Shown here piece after piece: positions 1 to 8,038 of a stretch of DNA of 16,082 bases. Within the stretch, counting starts at the first letter, position 1. Every line of letters begins with the position of its first letter. The notes beneath the pieces were generated by a model. That model was not told the DNA's origin. It ran no database searches and saw nothing but the letters and a program-made list of their open reading frames with translations. The stretch covers positions 1 to 16,082 of the forward strand of contig CAYLYP010000073.1 of assembly GCA_964387795.1 (NCBI GenBank), written 5' to 3'. The stretch is from CAYLYP01 sp964387795 (GTDB taxonomy: Bacteria; Bacteroidota; Bacteroidia; Bacteroidales; UBA7960). The position numbers were made by a program, and so were the translations under genes.

Positions 1-1052
1 TGTTTATGCGCTTTATCCTGCCCTGGCTCATGCACAGCCTGGCAAAAAGCCAGGAGCTTTTATTGTTGTTTTCTATCGCCTGGGCAATATCATTGGCTGC
101 CTTAAGCAATTTTTTGGGCTTCAGCAATGAGGTTGGGGCTTTTCTGGGTGGTATATCTATTGCAAGCACACCATACAGGGAAGTCATTAGCGGACGGCTT
201 GTTTCGGTAAGGGATTTCTTGTTATTGTTTTTCTTTATTAACCTTGGCAGCCAGTTAAAGATTGAATTATTAGGTGACCAGTTATTCCCCGCCCTTGTTT
301 TTTCGTTTTTTGTCCTCATAGGCAATCCAATAATCGTAATGATAATTATGGGATTAATGGGGTATCGCAAGCGTACTTCATTTCTTGCCGGTCTAACAGT
401 GGCCCAGATAAGTGAATTTAGCCTGATCCTTGCCTCCCTGGGCATGAGCCTTGGGCAAATCAATGAGGATACTGTTGGATTAATTACTTTGGTGGGATTA
501 ATCACAATTGGATTAAGCACTTACCTTATTAATTATTCGCATCAGATCTATGAGAAGGTATCTCCCCTCTTAAACATCTTTCAAAAAAGTGTACCTTACC
601 GGGAAGATATGATAAAAAAAGAGAGCGTTGAACAATATGATGTTGCAATATTTGGTTTGGGAATGTATGGACGTAGTATTGCAAAAAGCCTTGAGTCAAA
701 AGGTTATCGGATATTTGGAATCGATCATGATCCAGATGCCGTAAAGCACTGGGCAAAAAAAAATAAAGCTGTTATGTATGGAGATGCCGATGACCCAGAT
801 CTTCCTTCACGTATTCCTTCTTCAATACATTGCGTAATAAGCACGCTGCCCGATAAAACGATAAACCTGTCATTATTAAAATTCCTGAGAGCCTCAAAGC
901 CTGAATTAAAGATTGCTGTTACATCTTATACCGGGCGTTCGGCTAAAGAGCTTGAACTTGCAGGGGCTAATCTTATCCTTTTGCCTTTCCAGGACGCAGC
1001 AGAAAATATTACCGAAAGGTTTATCGGCTTATCCCCAAAGATAAATGAATAG
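1..1052 (+). CDS. CPA2-type cation:proton antiporter with TrkA-N domain, 5' end missing
   Basis: The reading frame is open to the left edge (first complete codon at base 3), so the ATG at base 6 is probably internal. About 349 codons remain; full KefB/CPA2 antiporters usually have 550-650 residues, so the first membrane helices are outside the window. Numbering from the ATG at 6, residues 1-180 are hydrophobic helices of the Na+/H+ exchanger fold, with short conserved stretches such as GAFLGGISIA (44-53) and AQISEFSLILASLG (133-146). Residues 211-345 are a cytoplasmic Rossmann domain (TrkA-N/RCK): GLGMYG at 217-222 is the dinucleotide loop and D240 the acidic end of the second strand. The family exchanges K+ or Na+ for H+ across the inner membrane, gated by nucleotide binding to the Rossmann domain. 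The ion specificity cannot be told here. The next gene starts 19 bases downstream, probably in the same transcript. Confidence 0.88.
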   Translation, partial: FMRFILPWLMHSLAKSQELLLLFSIAWAISLAALSNFLGFSNEVGAFLGGISIASTPYREVISGRLVSVRDFLLLFFFINLGSQLKIELLGDQLFPALVFSFFVLIGNPIIVMIIMGLMGYRKRTSFLAGLTVAQISEFSLILASLGMSLGQINEDTVGLITLVGLITIGLSTYLINYSHQIYEKVSPLLNIFQKSVPYREDMIKKESVEQYDVAIFGLGMYGRSIAKSLESKGYRIFGIDHDPDAVKHWAKKNKAVMYGDADDPDLPSRIPSSIHCVISTLPDKTINLSLLKFLRASKPELKIAVTSYTGRSAKELELAGANLILLPFQDAAENITERFIGLSPKINE

Positions 1053-1071
1053 TTTAATCCCATAATCCAAC

Positions 1072-2205
1072 ATGAGTTATATGAACATGAAATTAATGGT
1101 TAAATCCTTTTTGGTTTTAATCCTTTTAAGTTTTTTCTCCTGTAATTTTTTAATAAAGCAGCATGCTGTATTGCCTGAAAGCTCAAATACTGTCAAGATT
1201 ATCCTTATGAATCCGACAGTAAGAAATATAAAAACAATTGAATACCTGAGCGAAAACGGATTGTTGTGCCCTTCAAAGAAGATTGTGGTTACAGGTGTAT
1301 ATCATGAGCAAAGCGCATACAAATTTGTGCAATCAGAAAGGTATTTGAAAAAGAAAATGCTTGATAATATTTCCCTAATCAGGATGGTCTCCAAAAAGGA
1401 GTCAGAACCTGTTTTTGGACTAAACTTATGGACTGATGAGTTCATTAAACTGTTTCAGGAAAATGATGCTGCATTTTTTATGGGAGGCCCTGATATCCCT
1501 CCTTCATTTTATGGCCAGGATGTGAACCTGCTTACAATAATTGAGGATTATTACAGGCATGAACTCGAACTTTCATTTTTATTTCATTTGTTGGGAGGCT
1601 ATCAGGACAGCCTTTATATCCCCCTGCTGGAACGTAAACCAGGTTTTACAATTCTTGGGATTTGCCTGGGTATGCAAAGTATGAATGTAGCTACTGGTGG
1701 GGATTTGATACAAGATATTCCTACTGTGGTTTATGGGCAGAACACTTTAGAAGACGTTTTAATAGCATCTTCTCAAAACAGGCATAGAAATTATTATGTT
1801 CATTATGGAGAACATCCTGATGTGGCCTGGGGCTGCTTTCATCAGATATTTCCCTATGGGGATTCTGAATTCAGCAAGTATCTTTATCAACAGGATAGTA
1901 TGCCCTATGTTTTAAGCATCCACCATCAATGCATCGACAAACTTGGCAAAGGAATACTGCCCGCAGCCCTGGGACAGGATGGTAAAGTGATTGAGGCAAT
2001 TGCGCATCAGAAATATCCAAATGTCCTTGGGGTGCAGTTCCATCCTGAAGCCATTGAACTATATGACACAGCGAGCGTTTTCTTAATGCATAAAGCTCAG
2101 GATACGCTTTTTTCATATAAGTCACTTTATCCTGAGAATAAAGGTGTTTTTTTTCATCATGGCTTTTGGAAGCTTATAACGGAAAAAATATCAGTAACAC
2201 CTTAA
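1072..2205 (+). CDS. Lipoprotein peptidase C26 / gamma-glutamyl hydrolase-like class I glutamine amidotransferase
   Basis: This 377-residue protein has the class I glutamine amidotransferase fold of the peptidase C26 family (PuuD, folate gamma-glutamyl hydrolases). Visible features are GGPDIPPSFYGQ (138-149), the nucleophile elbow GICLGMQSMN with Cys198, SIHHQCIDKLGKG (302-314), and FHPEAIE with His324 and Glu326, so the Cys-His-Glu triad is complete. Family members hydrolyse gamma-glutamyl amide bonds, for example in gamma-glutamyl-GABA or polyglutamylated folates; the substrate here is unknown. The N-terminus (residues 1-24) is hydrophobic and ends in a lipobox-like FFSC with Cys24, so an exported lipoprotein is likely, whereas PuuD is cytoplasmic. 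ATGs at 1081 and 1087 are possible alternative starts that keep the signal. It follows the antiporter by 19 bases and precedes an AbgT remnant, which fits a folate-fragment or gamma-glutamyl salvage role (inference). Confidence 0.85.
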   Translation: MSYMNMKLMVKSFLVLILLSFFSCNFLIKQHAVLPESSNTVKIILMNPTVRNIKTIEYLSENGLLCPSKKIVVTGVYHEQSAYKFVQSERYLKKKMLDNISLIRMVSKKESEPVFGLNLWTDEFIKLFQENDAAFFMGGPDIPPSFYGQDVNLLTIIEDYYRHELELSFLFHLLGGYQDSLYIPLLERKPGFTILGICLGMQSMNVATGGDLIQDIPTVVYGQNTLEDVLIASSQNRHRNYYVHYGEHPDVAWGCFHQIFPYGDSEFSKYLYQQDSMPYVLSIHHQCIDKLGKGILPAALGQDGKVIEAIAHQKYPNVLGVQFHPEAIELYDTASVFLMHKAQDTLFSYKSLYPENKGVFFHHGFWKLITEKISVTP

Positions 2206-2275
2206 TAAGACTATTTTTTGAGCAAATAAAACCATTTGGATGAATAATAGTGCTTAATAATAAAGTAACAGTGAG

Positions 2276-2283
2276 TATTTTTG
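2276..2283 (+). promoter_or_regulatory. Possible Bacteroidetes -7 element (TAnnTTTG)
   Basis: TATTTTTG matches the Bacteroidetes -7 consensus TAnnTTTG and lies 29 bases before the ATG at 2313 of the AbgT remnant. No TTTG is found 19-21 bases upstream, so only half of the promoter is present. It supports 2313 rather than the GTG at 2250 as the start. Confidence 0.3.
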
Positions 2284-2312
2284 CAAATAAGTATTTACCT
2301 GAGGCTTTATTT

Positions 2313-2762
2313 ATGGCAAAGAAAAAGGGTATAAACAATCATTCTAAAAGATTTCTCAATCGCATTGAGTGTAGTGGAAATGCTTTGCCTTACTCGGTCT
2401 GTTTTTTTTGCTTATTTGCCCTTTTCGTGATCGTGATTTCCTGGATTGGACTTCGGCTTGATTGGGTAGTAATACATCCAGACAACCAAGAGATAATCCA
2501 TATTGAGAACCTGATTTCCAGAAATGGTTTACATTGTAGCATCCTCGAAATGTTTAATGATTATACCTCTTTTGCCCTGCCTGGCATCCTTATGTTATCC
2601 CTTCACGAAATTGGTATTGCTGAATCTAATGGATTAATCATCACTATGCTGCCATACTCAATCCTGTTTTTTGTCTTTTGGCCTTTGTTCCATATTGCAT
2701 GGGTATATCCGGAAATCCCTCATGGATTTGATTCAGGGGTTCATTTTGATATACCTTTGTAA
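2313..2762 (+). pseudogene. Internally deleted AbgT-family (p-aminobenzoyl-glutamate) transporter remnant
   Basis: The predicted product of 149 residues resembles the two ends of an AbgT transporter joined together. Residues 1-106 match the family's N-terminus: a basic start, the 'IE..GNALP' segment, a membrane helix, 'HPDNQEIIHIENLIS', then a second helix ending in 'GIAESNGLI'. Residues 107-149 match the extreme C-terminus, where full-length members have '..LPYSI..' followed by the last helix and 'GLPLGPG'; here it reads MLPYSILFFVFW and ends 'IPHGFDSG'. Full-length AbgT proteins have about 510 residues, so roughly 350 residues of the transport core are absent with no frameshift. AbgT proteins import p-aminobenzoyl-glutamate or export sulfonamides; without the core this product should not transport. 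I chose the ATG at 2313 because family similarity starts there; a GTG at 2250 is in frame but adds 21 unmatched residues. The match is from memory of the family, not an alignment. Confidence 0.65.
2727..2759 (+). promoter_or_regulatory. Predicted Bacteroidetes promoter for purK-purE-tsaC
   Basis: TTTG at 2727-2730 and TACCTTTG at 2752-2759 are separated by 21 bases, which fits the Bacteroidetes primary sigma factor consensus (TTTG, 19-21 bases, TAnnTTTG). Transcription would start near 2765, giving a leader of about 36 bases before the purK ATG at 2802. The promoter lies inside the last codons of the AbgT remnant, so purine genes need not depend on upstream transcription. Confidence 0.5.
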
Positions 2763-2801
2763 TCAAAATCAATTTGTTAATATTAAGAATCAAACCTTGT
2801 T

Positions 2802-3944
2802 ATGCATACTTCTTTTTCAAGTAAAGTAAAGTTAGGAATCCTTGGTGGAGGCCAATTAGGGCGCATGTTCATTCAGGAAGCCATTAATTATAATATCGGC
2901 GTCCATATCCTTGATCCTGACCCCAATGCACCCTGTAATACGATTGCTGAGTCTTTTACTGTTGGCAATTTTAATGATTATCAAACAGTGTTGGATTTTG
3001 GAAGGCCAATGGATATTATCAGCATTGAAATTGAACATGTGAATGTGGATGCCCTTGAAGAACTTGAAAAAGAAGGTAAAAAAGTCTATCCATCACCCGC
3101 TTTACTAAGAATGGTTCAGGATAAAGGTTTACAAAAACTTTTTTACCAAAAACATCAAATTCCAACTGCTCCCTTTCATTTAATTGACAACAAAGCTGAA
3201 ATACGCTCATACAACTCTTCTTTCCCTTTTATGCAAAAGCTCCGTAAGGGCGGATATGATGGTAGGGGCGTATGTAAATTAGATAATCCGGAAAAACTGG
3301 ATAAAGCTTTTGATGCTCCATCTGTACTTGAGAGCCTGATAGACTTTGATAAGGAAATTTCGGTTATTGTAGCACGGAATGAATCTGGTGAGATCAAATA
3401 TTTCCCTGTTGTTGAGCTTGAATTTAACCCTGAAGCCAATCTTGTTGAATATCTTTTCGCTCCGGCAGGGATAAATAAAACAATTGAACAAAAAGCCTAT
3501 GACATTGCAGCAATGGTTGCAAAGGCTACTGAACTTATTGGTATCTTAGCTGTTGAAATGTTTGTTACCAAAGATGGGGAGGTTTTGGTTAATGAAATTG
3601 CCCCTCGCCCGCACAACAGTGGTCACCATACTATTGAAGCAAACATTACAAGTCAGTATGAACAACATCTTCGTTCCATTTTAAATCTTCCTTTAGGCTC
3701 AACTAAAGCTGTTTCGGCTGCTGTCATGTTAAACCTCCTTGGCGAAAAGGGATATGAGGGTGAAGCTTTATATGAAGGCTTTGATGAAGCCCTAAGGATG
3801 GAAGGAGTGAAGGTTCATTTATATGGTAAAAAGATTACAAAGCCTTTTCGTAAAATGGGTCATGTGACAATAGTGGATGTAAATGTTGAAAGCGCAATGG
3901 AGAAAGCACGCGAACTTAAACGGATCCTAAAGGTTAAAGCATAA
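2802..3944 (+). CDS. purK: 5-(carboxyamino)imidazole ribonucleotide synthase (PurK)
   Basis: PurK catalyses ATP- and bicarbonate-dependent carboxylation of AIR to N5-CAIR in de novo purine synthesis, in the cytoplasm. The 380-residue length is normal for the family. The N-terminal pre-ATP-grasp domain carries GILGGGQLGRM (12-22); the ATP-grasp domain has the glycine-rich loop KLRKGGYDGRG (146-156) and the metal- and substrate-binding segment NEIAPRPHNSGHHTIE (264-279). The C-terminal small domain (about 305-380) is complete. The ATG at 2802 has no Shine-Dalgarno sequence, as usual in this phylum. purE follows 35 bases downstream and uses the product N5-CAIR, so the two are probably co-transcribed. 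Assignment is secure. Confidence 0.97.
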   Translation: MHTSFSSKVKLGILGGGQLGRMFIQEAINYNIGVHILDPDPNAPCNTIAESFTVGNFNDYQTVLDFGRPMDIISIEIEHVNVDALEELEKEGKKVYPSPALLRMVQDKGLQKLFYQKHQIPTAPFHLIDNKAEIRSYNSSFPFMQKLRKGGYDGRGVCKLDNPEKLDKAFDAPSVLESLIDFDKEISVIVARNESGEIKYFPVVELEFNPEANLVEYLFAPAGINKTIEQKAYDIAAMVAKATELIGILAVEMFVTKDGEVLVNEIAPRPHNSGHHTIEANITSQYEQHLRSILNLPLGSTKAVSAAVMLNLLGEKGYEGEALYEGFDEALRMEGVKVHLYGKKITKPFRKMGHVTIVDVNVESAMEKARELKRILKVKA

Positions 3945-3979
3945 AAACAAAAGAAGTTAATAAATAAAAAAATCATTCA

Positions 3980-4483
3980 ATGAGTGCTCAGGTTGGAATT
4001 GTAATGGGAAGCAAATCAGACTTACAGGTCATGAAAGAGGCTTCTGATATATTGGCAAAGTTTGGTATTGCTTGTGAGATTACTGTTGTATCTGCACACA
4101 GGACCCCGGAAAGGATGTTTGAATATGCAAAATCTTCAGTCGGGAAAGGACTCAAAGTAATTATTGCAGGTGCAGGTGGCGCTGCCCATTTGCCCGGAAT
4201 GATTGCTTCAACAACACCATTGCCTGTTATCGGGGTGCCTGTTAAATCAAGCAACTCTATTGACGGATGGGATTCTATCCTTTCCATTCTCCAGATGCCA
4301 AATGGGGTGCCTGTTGCTACTGTTGCCCTTAATGCAGCCCAAAACGCAGGTATCCTTGCTGCTCAAATCATTGGCGCCTCAAATCCCGAAGTCCTTCAAA
4401 AAGTGGTTGATTTTAAAGAAGGACTTAAAACAAAAGTGATGGAATCCATCCCTGAGGTTGAAAAGTTCTCTACTGATTTCTAA
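3980..4483 (+). CDS. purE: N5-carboxyaminoimidazole ribonucleotide mutase (PurE, class I)
   Basis: PurE converts N5-CAIR from PurK into CAIR by moving the carboxylate from N5 to C4. The 167-residue protein has the class I hallmarks: GSKSD (10-14), SAHRTP (38-43, with His40) and the AGAGGAAHLPG loop (63-73, with His70), plus the later VPVKSS and NAAQNAG segments. Presence of a PurK partner fits the bacterial two-step (class I) route rather than direct AIR carboxylase. It follows purK by 35 bases and precedes tsaC by 20 bases, so it is the middle gene of a compact run. The gene order purK-purE is the reverse of the E. coli purEK operon. No frameshift or missing key residue is seen. Confidence 0.97.
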   Translation: MSAQVGIVMGSKSDLQVMKEASDILAKFGIACEITVVSAHRTPERMFEYAKSSVGKGLKVIIAGAGGAAHLPGMIASTTPLPVIGVPVKSSNSIDGWDSILSILQMPNGVPVATVALNAAQNAGILAAQIIGASNPEVLQKVVDFKEGLKTKVMESIPEVEKFSTDF

Positions 4484-4503
4484 ATGACCATTAAAAAAAC
4501 GTT

Positions 4504-5463
4504 ATGATCCCAGAAGGCCAGGACATTAAATTTGCAGCCAAATGTATTGCTGAAGGAAAGCTTGTGGCTTTTCCCACCGAGACTGTTTATGGCCTTGGGG
4601 CTGATGCTTTCAATCCTGAAGCTGTAGCTAAGATTTTTGAAGCAAAAAAAAGGCCTTCCTTTGACCCTCTTATTGTTCATATTGCCAATGTCAACCAAAT
4701 TGAAAAAGTTTTTGAAAGCCCTGTCGATGAAAGGGTTTATAAACTTGCTGAGGCATTTTGGCCTGGGCCACTAACGCTTGTTTGTGTTAAAAATAAAGAG
4801 GTGCCTGATATCGTAAGCTCTGGTTTAAATACTGTGGGTGTGCGAATGCCTAACCATAAAATAGCACTTGAACTGATTCGGGAATCAGAAAGTGCAATAG
4901 CTGCCCCTAGTGCCAACAGATTTGGAATGTTAAGCCCAACAATGGCTTCTCATGTCCAGAAACAATTAAGTGATGTGGATTATCTCCTCGATGGAGGCGC
5001 AACCCACTTTGGTATTGAATCAACTGTAATGTCCCTTGTCGGCCATAAACCTGTTGTTTTGCGCCCTGGGGCTATCACATTGGAGCAGATTAAGAAAATA
5101 TTGCCTGAGGCTGTGATGTTAAGCCATTCAGATACTGTCTCTGACCTGCCCTCGCCTGGCTTGCTTAAAAGCCATTATTCTCCCCAAAAACCATTGTTTA
5201 TTGGTTTGCCACAGCATGATGCCCCTCCCGCATCTGGTTTTATTTGTTTTATGCCTGGTTCCCTGAAAATTAAAGCTGATTATGTAATTTATCTCACTCA
5301 GGATGGGAATATGTACCAGGCTGCTGCAAACCTCTTTATTGCATTGCACCAAATGGAAGAAAATCCTGCTATCGAACAAATCTTCATTGAGGCTGTTAAT
5401 GAATCAGGATTAGGCATTGCAATCATGGACAGGATTAAAAAAGCCGCTTTCAGGTTTCTTTAA
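4504..5463 (+). CDS. tsaC: L-threonylcarbamoyladenylate synthase (Sua5/YrdC/TsaC)
   Basis: This enzyme makes threonylcarbamoyl-AMP from threonine, bicarbonate and ATP, the first step of the t6A37 tRNA modification. The protein has 319 residues, so it is the longer Sua5 type with a C-terminal domain rather than the short YrdC type of about 190. The catalytic YrdC domain occupies residues 5-185: FPTETVYGLGADA (23-35), KIFEAKKRPSFDPL (43-56), FWPGPLT (85-91), APSANRFG (134-141), GIESTV (160-165) and RPGAIT (177-182). The linker SPGLLKSHYSP (207-217) corresponds to the Sua5 linker that closes over the active site, and residues 218-319 are the Rossmann-like Sua5 domain. It lies 20 bases after purE without its own clear promoter. 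Confidence 0.94.
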   Translation: MIPEGQDIKFAAKCIAEGKLVAFPTETVYGLGADAFNPEAVAKIFEAKKRPSFDPLIVHIANVNQIEKVFESPVDERVYKLAEAFWPGPLTLVCVKNKEVPDIVSSGLNTVGVRMPNHKIALELIRESESAIAAPSANRFGMLSPTMASHVQKQLSDVDYLLDGGATHFGIESTVMSLVGHKPVVLRPGAITLEQIKKILPEAVMLSHSDTVSDLPSPGLLKSHYSPQKPLFIGLPQHDAPPASGFICFMPGSLKIKADYVIYLTQDGNMYQAAANLFIALHQMEENPAIEQIFIEAVNESGLGIAIMDRIKKAAFRFL

Positions 5464-5531
5464 TCCATTATCCTTATTAAGGATGCCTCAATTGCGGAAG
5501 TATGTTTTTAAATATATAATTGAACAGAAAA

Positions 5532-6176
5532 ATGAAAACTGCCATTGTTATCGGTGCTACAGGCCTGGTTGGAAGTAATGTGCTTAAACAACTTGTTGAT
5601 CATCCCGATTATGATAAGGTGATTGTGTTTAGCCGTCGCGCCCCTGAAATTAGCCATGCAAAACTTATTGTTCATATCGTTGACTTTGAAAAACCTGAAG
5701 ATTGGAAACACCTTGTTCAGGGCGATGTTTTGTTTTCATGTATGGGGACTACCTTAAGGCAGGCAGGGAGCAAAGAAAAACAATATCGAATCGACTACCA
5801 TTACCAATTTAATTTTGCGCATATTGCCAGGGAAAATAATGTGGATGCAATGGTATTGATATCTTCTGCCGGAGCCAAACCAGATAGCAGCTTTTTCTAT
5901 ATGCGCATGAAAGGTGAATTGGAGCGCGATCTTAAACAATTGGGATTTCCCCATCTTGTTTTTATAAAACCAGGGCCTCTCGAAGGTGAAAGACAGGAAA
6001 AAAGAATGGGCGAAAGTATTGGCCTGGCCGTAAACAGGTTTATGAACAAGATTGGGCTTATGAAGAAATTCAGGCCTGTTCATGGAAGTATCGTTGCAAA
6101 AGCTGCCTTGCGTGCTGCTGATATCCAGCCCCAGGGTTTTTATGCTTTTCAGCTGGAAGAATTGTTTGAATTATAA
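5532..6176 (+). CDS. Atypical short-chain dehydrogenase/NAD(P)-binding protein
   Basis: The 214-residue protein is an atypical SDR of the NAD(P)H-binding, HTATIP2/oxidoreductase-like group. The N-terminal Rossmann motif is GATGLVG (8-14), followed by VIVFSRR, where the arginines at the end of the second strand suggest NADP preference. LISSAGAKPDS and FYMRMKGELE correspond to the catalytic-loop region, with a Tyr-x3-Lys-like YMRMK. KPGPLEGER is typical of the NmrA/HTATIP2-type branch. The substrate cannot be predicted; the fold is clear. I start at the ATG at 5532; an in-frame TTG at 5520 adds only four residues. The gene lies 68 bases after tsaC and converges on the DUF4139 gene, with a shared terminator between them. 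Confidence 0.82.
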   Translation: MKTAIVIGATGLVGSNVLKQLVDHPDYDKVIVFSRRAPEISHAKLIVHIVDFEKPEDWKHLVQGDVLFSCMGTTLRQAGSKEKQYRIDYHYQFNFAHIARENNVDAMVLISSAGAKPDSSFFYMRMKGELERDLKQLGFPHLVFIKPGPLEGERQEKRMGESIGLAVNRFMNKIGLMKKFRPVHGSIVAKAALRAADIQPQGFYAFQLEELFEL

Positions 6177-6275
6177 TTCATTTTTATTTTTTGGATTACC
6201 TTTAACTCTCTGGCATTTCTTTAATACTGTGTTTAGGGTTTATTCTATTGTAATCCGGTTACAAAAATGGCTTTT

Positions 6276-6312
6276 AAAAAAAATAGCGGAGTTTTTACTC
6301 CGCTATTTTTTT
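6276..6312. terminator. Bidirectional intrinsic terminator
   Basis: A 12-bp perfect stem (6281-6292 with 6297-6308, core ATAGCGGAGT/ACTCCGCTAT) closes a TTTT loop. A-runs lie on the left and T-runs on the right, so both transcripts get a U-tract. It lies between the convergent genes ending at 6176 (plus) and 6331 (minus) and should terminate both. Confidence 0.92.
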
Positions 6313-6330
6313 AGTACTATATCTGGTGGT

Positions 6331-7950
6331 TTATTCAAGTATCACTTTTTTGTTTTTAGGATACTTTACAGTATATGAAAGCATGATTTTTTTATTCTCT
6401 GATGCTTTGAGGTCTAACGCCCATTTGAGTTCCCCTGTTTCAATATTGAGTTTTGCACCACTAATTTCTTCAGCAGTGATTTCTATATCTTTTTGCATTG
6501 AAACAGGAACCTGGTCTATGATATTTAGTTTTATGTTCTGGCGTTTGTTGTTGCGGATATTAATTTCCCAGGCTATGGTTTCTGATTGTTTAGAACCGAT
6601 AGTCTTTCTTGAAGAAAAGTCTTTTCGTTTTTCCCTGCTTACAACAATCCCTTTATCCCTGCCCATCGAAACATCCAGGGTATCTGAGGTAGCTGCTGCA
6701 TCAATAAATGATTCGCCAAGGTAAGTGCCTTCGAAGAAAAGGTTTGCCTGTCCGGGAAGGAAATTATACTGTTCCCATCCACTGATACGTGCAACAAGGA
6801 ATGCATCCCTGTCAATTTTTGGCATACAATAATACTCAAATTGAGCAGGCATCTGGTATTTCTGAATTTCAACTGCTTGTGGGTTGTTACCTGAAGGGAT
6901 ATTATATGGTATTGATATCTCATAGTCCATCGTGGTCTGATTGGAGTTTACCTGGGTATAGAAAGCACTGGAGCCGCTGGCAACAGCTTCAATGTCCATT
7001 TCAACTTCATCATTCATAATCGTCATTTCTTCCTTAGCTACCATAGGCGATGGGGCTGCTCTTGAATAACGCATTTTCAAATCTTCCGGTGCATAGAAGT
7101 CAAGCCACCAGGTTGCAAGGGAAGGCATTTGTCCTCCCAGCATAGGGTTGCCTGTGCTTAAAGTAAGCTTTACATTGTTCCAGTCTTCACCTGTCGATTG
7201 AAGGACATTTGCTTTAAAAACAAAGTCTATGGGCTGTGTTACGTTGGTTGCCCTGATATCATATATTGGTGACCAGCCTGCATTCATCCCTATATAGCTT
7301 AAAGATAGTTCTGCCCTTGTGGCTGAGGATGCTGAAACAGTGACAACGATTTCTGACTGGGGTTGTTTTTCTATGCCCTGTAACTGACGGATCTGGTTCA
7401 GGATGCGGTCATGTTTCTCCTGCATCTCTTTTATCTTGCGGATGTGGTTTAGCTGACGGGTTTTAATATCTGTCAGGCGTGTTTTATAAAAGTCAGCAGC
7501 CTCTTTTAATTCTGCTACTTTAAGCCCTGTTTCTGTCCCTCCAAGGTTTTTGTTTGTCATCATCAGGCTTTCTTCTTCATTGACAACCTTTAACATGACA
7601 TTTTCAATGTCCATTTTTTCCTTATAATACCTGATGCTGTCTTCAAGGTTTTTTACCTCCTGGCTTTTTTCCTGTGCCTTTAAATAGTTTATCTGGTGGT
7701 TTACCGATAAGACCGTAAAGTTCCCTGAACCTTTAATCTGGATACTCTGTGGATTGATATCCAACGGGAGATCGGTGAAAATCAACCTGCTGATGCCTGC
7801 GGGGATTTGGGCCTGAGCCTGTCGTTGAACCTGTGCTCCCTGCAAGAATACTGTCACTTCTTTTATCTGGGAGTTTATGCTCTGGTCTTGTGCAAAAGAA
7901 AAGCCTGAGACAATCAGGATTAAAATAGCTGTGATGATTGCTTTTTTCAT
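6331..7950 (-). CDS. DUF4139/DUF4140 domain protein, mucoidy inhibitor MuiA-like
   Basis: The 539-residue protein belongs to the MuiA-like family. A signal peptide (residues 1-21, ending FSFAQ) predicts export. Residues 29-85 are the DUF4140 N-terminal domain (EVTVFLQGAQVQRQA, then IPAGISRLIFTDLP). Residues 88-195 are rich in Lys, Glu and Leu and look like an antiparallel coiled coil. Residues 205-539 are DUF4139, with the characteristic GWSPIYDIRA (225-234), TGEDWNNVKLTLSTG (243-257) and a C-terminal beta-rich part. Its biochemical role is unknown; the name comes from a Myxococcus/Proteobacterial mucoidy phenotype and need not apply here. It lies downstream of the DUF4476 gene on the same strand but behind an intrinsic terminator, and I see no clear promoter of its own. 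Confidence 0.88.
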   Translation of the reverse strand: MKKAIITAILILIVSGFSFAQDQSINSQIKEVTVFLQGAQVQRQAQAQIPAGISRLIFTDLPLDINPQSIQIKGSGNFTVLSVNHQINYLKAQEKSQEVKNLEDSIRYYKEKMDIENVMLKVVNEEESLMMTNKNLGGTETGLKVAELKEAADFYKTRLTDIKTRQLNHIRKIKEMQEKHDRILNQIRQLQGIEKQPQSEIVVTVSASSATRAELSLSYIGMNAGWSPIYDIRATNVTQPIDFVFKANVLQSTGEDWNNVKLTLSTGNPMLGGQMPSLATWWLDFYAPEDLKMRYSRAAPSPMVAKEEMTIMNDEVEMDIEAVASGSSAFYTQVNSNQTTMDYEISIPYNIPSGNNPQAVEIQKYQMPAQFEYYCMPKIDRDAFLVARISGWEQYNFLPGQANLFFEGTYLGESFIDAAATSDTLDVSMGRDKGIVVSREKRKDFSSRKTIGSKQSETIAWEINIRNNKRQNIKLNIIDQVPVSMQKDIEITAEEISGAKLNIETGELKWALDLKASENKKIMLSYTVKYPKNKKVILE

Positions 7951-7990
7951 GTGCTTTCTTGGGTTTTTGTGCTTTGATTCCGTGAATTGT

Positions 7991-8021
7991 TCAAAAAGAA
8001 ACCGGGGTATTGCCCCGGTTT
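7991..8021 (-). terminator. Intrinsic terminator of the DUF4476 gene
   Basis: A 9-bp perfect stem, AAACCGGGG (7999-8007) with CCCCGGTTT (8013-8021), has a 5-base loop. On the minus strand the stem is followed by CTTTTTG. It lies 18 bases after the stop of the minus-strand gene ending at 8039, upstream of the DUF4139 gene. Confidence 0.88.
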
Positions 8022-8038
8022 AAATATAGTGTAAATAT

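Noticed and set aside
1..1052. ATG at base 6 as the true start of the antiporter
   Set aside because: The frame is open to the window edge and the protein would lack the first half of its membrane domain.
3988..4287. 99-codon minus-strand frame inside purE
   Set aside because: It is antisense to a highly conserved gene and its translation has no recognisable motif.
5470..5484. Palindrome ATCCTTATTAAGGAT as a terminator after tsaC
   Set aside because: The loop would be too tight for a full stem and no T-run follows, so it probably does not terminate.
6193..6256. Inverted words GGATTAC and GTAATCC upstream of the 6276 terminator
   Set aside because: Only 7 bp with a 50-base loop; likely chance.
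6082..6724. Plus-strand open frames across the terminator and the 3' part of the DUF4139 gene
   Set aside because: They lie opposite or beyond genes with clear family matches, cross a strong bidirectional terminator, and show no recognisable protein features.
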